NCBI RefSeq assembly: GCF_000515115.1
Contig: NZ_AZXF01000027.1
Coordinates: 1 to 64,000 of the forward strand
From: Nocardiopsis sp. CNT312
GTDB taxonomy: Bacteria > Actinomycetota > Actinomycetes > Streptosporangiales > Streptosporangiaceae
Direction: 5' to 3'
DNA length: 64,000 nt
Shown here: positions 62,725 to 64,000 of the stretch, in pieces
How positions within the stretch are numbered: the first letter of the stretch is position 1
How the letters are laid out: every line of letters starts with the position of its first letter
Notes under the pieces: generated by a model
Told to the model about the DNA's origin: nothing
Database searches by the model: none
The model's input: the letters and a program-made list of their open reading frames with translations, nothing else
Made by a program: the position numbers and the translations under genes

Positions 62725-63270
62725 TCACGCCACAGGGGTCCGCTGCGCGTGCCACTGACGAATCAGTCCAGCCAATTCGTCCCATTCGCCAGGGATTACC
62801 GAACCAGTACTTTGGTCACAGGAATAAGGCGCAGAAGTCCGCTGCACATCAGCGGAAGGAGAAGACCTTCGCAGGTTGGCGCGTTGGCGCTTTTCATGCG
62901 CCACCAAGTAAGGGCGCACCGCCGCCACCCCGTCGTCATCCACACACCAGCCGAACTCCGGCAGCTCCACCACCGCGCCAGAACGGGCCCCGCCCCCGCC
63001 CTCGGTGAAGAGCGCCCACGACCGATCCGCGTGGACGCGGCGCGCCTCGTCATAGCGCCTGACCCACCCCGGCTCACCGCACGAAGGCGGGCCCGGGGGG
63101 TGAGAGGCCACCGGGCGCGGCTGCGGCAACCGCTGGGGTGAAGGTGTCGTGCGCTGGGGCGGCGCGGGCTTCACCCCCACGATCGCCGCGAGGACCGCTC
63201 CCACGGCCCACCGCGCGCGGCTGGCCCATCCCTGTCGGCGCCTGCGGTGCCGACCCGTAGCATGGCTCAT
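62725..63270 (-). CDS. single-pass membrane or secreted protein, hypothetical
   Basis: A 181-residue protein. A basic N-terminus (GRHRRRRQGWASRARW) precedes one hydrophobic helix (AVGAVLAAIVGV), then a Pro/Gln-rich linker and a domain with WVRRYDEARRVHADRSWALF and two Cys. The helix probably anchors it with the domain outside. The ribosome site AGGAGGA 6 bases before the ATG is excellent. No family is recognised. Confidence 0.72.
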   Translation of the reverse strand: MSHATGRHRRRRQGWASRARWAVGAVLAAIVGVKPAPPQRTTPSPQRLPQPRPVASHPPGPPSCGEPGWVRRYDEARRVHADRSWALFTEGGGGARSGAVVELPEFGWCVDDDGVAAVRPYLVAHEKRQRANLRRSSPSADVQRTSAPYSCDQSTGSVIPGEWDELAGLIRQWHAQRTPVA

Positions 63271-63840
63271 AGATCTTCCTCCTGGGTGCTTCAGGTGGTG
63301 GATTACGCCTCGGCCGGTGGTGGCTCATCGGTCGAGGCGGCTTCTCTTCTGTTGTGCTTCGCCGCTTTTGCGGCTTCGGTGTGTGGGCGGGACGGGTGTC
63401 AATGGCCCCGAACTCGATCACGTGCGGGGCTGCGCTTCCTCACCCCGCCCGACACGACGCGAACTCGCTATCCCCCTCTCCCGCCCGGCGAGGGCAGGGC
63501 ACAGGGAGCGTTCCTCAAGGCATGCACAGGCATGGCAAATAACCTCATTTCGGACATGAGAATGAAGCCGGTCGAATGGGAATGGTCGCGTTCACCCGGG
63601 CTGAACAGCGGTTTTGATGCTTCCCCATACTCGCGAGAAGTTTCAACCCGAACGGTTCAGAAAAGTCTTGGGGACACGAAAAAGACGGGCGGAGGGCACT
63701 TCCGGGAAGCGCCCACCCGCTCCCCCGCACGTATCCATCGCGCTGCGGGCACCCATGCTCCCGGATCGGAAGGCCGCCCGTGCCCGCAGCGGCGGTGCGG
63801 GCACGGGCGGCCCGACCGAACGGCCGCCGCGAACCGGGCC
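63271..63840. other. 570-base intergenic region, AT-richer part at 63540-63690
   Basis: No convincing gene. The part at 63540-63690 has lower GC than its surroundings (for example around AACCTCATTTCGG and GTTTTGATGC) and may hold the promoter of the membrane protein gene. The 63614-63979 plus frame is antisense to the partial gene and is not believed. Confidence 0.4.
63776..63808 (-). terminator. terminator of the partial gene
   Basis: GCCCGTGCCCGCA and TGCGGGCACGGGC form a 13-bp perfect stem with a 7-base loop, 33 bases after the stop codon at 63841. Confidence 0.75.
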
Positions 63841-64000
63841 TTACTCCTCCGGCTCATGCTCGGGCAGGGGGTGGCGGCGAGCGATATCCACCAACGTGAA
63901 CCGGTCGCTGGCATCCGCGGCCCGCCACACCGCCCGGGCCGGTCCCGGCCCGGCCAGGCGGGCATGGGTCGTGATGTAGACCCCCACCCGCCCGGGGACA
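63841..64000 (-). CDS. C-terminal end of a gene cut by the window edge
   Basis: The last 52 codons of a minus-strand gene ending in TAA. The visible part reads VGVYITTHARLAGPGPARAVWRAAD then FTLVDIARRHPLPEHEPEE. Too little is present to name it. The good terminator behind it and the even codon use support a real gene. Confidence 0.6.
   Translation of the reverse strand, partial: VPGRVGVYITTHARLAGPGPARAVWRAADASDRFTLVDIARRHPLPEHEPEE

Larger units (their letters stand above)
48491..64000. mobile_element. integrative element in tRNA-Arg, incomplete at the right
   Basis: From the tRNA-Arg to the window end all genes lie on the minus strand: integrase, excisionase-like protein, methyltransferase-like genes, a wHTH regulator, small orphan genes, a membrane OmpA-BTAD regulator, a lipoprotein and secreted or membrane proteins. 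This is the layout of an actinomycete integrative (conjugative) element. No FtsK/TraB-like, relaxase, replication or capsid gene is seen before the edge, so its type (AICE, ICE or other) is open. The second att copy must lie past 64000. Confidence 0.8.

Noticed and set aside
48491-64000. Prophage
   Set aside because: No terminase, capsid, portal, tail, holin or lysin gene is seen; lipoprotein, secreted and BTAD genes fit an integrative element better.

Overview
The window is very GC-rich (roughly 72 %), with dense gene packing, many GTG starts and AGGAGG-like ribosome sites, mycothiol-era and sporulation-associated families, and the actinobacterial order tig-clpP1-clpP2-clpX. It is a chromosomal piece of an actinomycete; a member of the Nocardiopsaceae (Nocardiopsis or a relative) is my best inference, from protein style only.

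Bases 1-48490 are core chromosome. The left end holds proteostasis genes on the minus strand (clpX, clpP2, clpP1 with a candidate ClgR operator, tig). Two tRNA genes (Pro-TGG, Gly-TCC) and a 79-bp tandem duplication follow. Then come housekeeping and metabolic genes: a nucleotidyltransferase, an ABC exporter, a [2Fe-2S] thioredoxin-fold protein, MgtE, a PP2C phosphatase, RpiB, an aldehyde dehydrogenase, a DsbA-like oxidoreductase, PepN, MalQ, an amidase, a NERD protein, IlvD, an HNH nuclease, a prolyl oligopeptidase, a thioesterase, a truncated haemoglobin and EttA. From 32 to 48 kb there are a DUF4192 protein, a membrane diguanylate cyclase, a pair of dynamin/YfjP-type GTPases, a CysG-like sirohaem/corrin enzyme, a BluB-CobT fusion with a 14-unit hexanucleotide repeat in its linker, an acetyltransferase, a quinone oxidoreductase and an SPFH/NfeD pair.

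At 48491 a tRNA-Arg(TCT) marks the left end of an integrated element that runs off the right edge of the window. Every gene in it is on the minus strand, reading towards the tRNA: integrase, excisionase-like protein, two SAM-methyltransferase-like proteins, a small Cys-rich membrane protein, a two-wHTH regulator, three tandem genes of one unrecognised family, two small proteins, then a long regulatory/repeat region. Upstream of that are an 895-residue transmembrane protein joining an OmpA peptidoglycan-binding domain to a SARP/BTAD transcription activator, a frameshifted secreted protein, a lipoprotein, a single-pass membrane protein and an incomplete gene. Conjugation and replication genes are not seen and would lie beyond base 64000, as would the second attachment site.

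The most unusual material is in the element. Gene starts at 54567, 55312 and 56090 (and a diverged fourth at 56816) each carry the same leader: terminator hairpin, a conserved GGTGTTCGCGGTGG box, a second GC hairpin, then the ribosome site. Three 27-bp repeats with a TTGACA core stand upstream of the first gene of this run, next to a 12-bp iteron-like array. The OmpA-BTAD protein is a candidate one-component sensor that could link cell-wall state to element gene expression.
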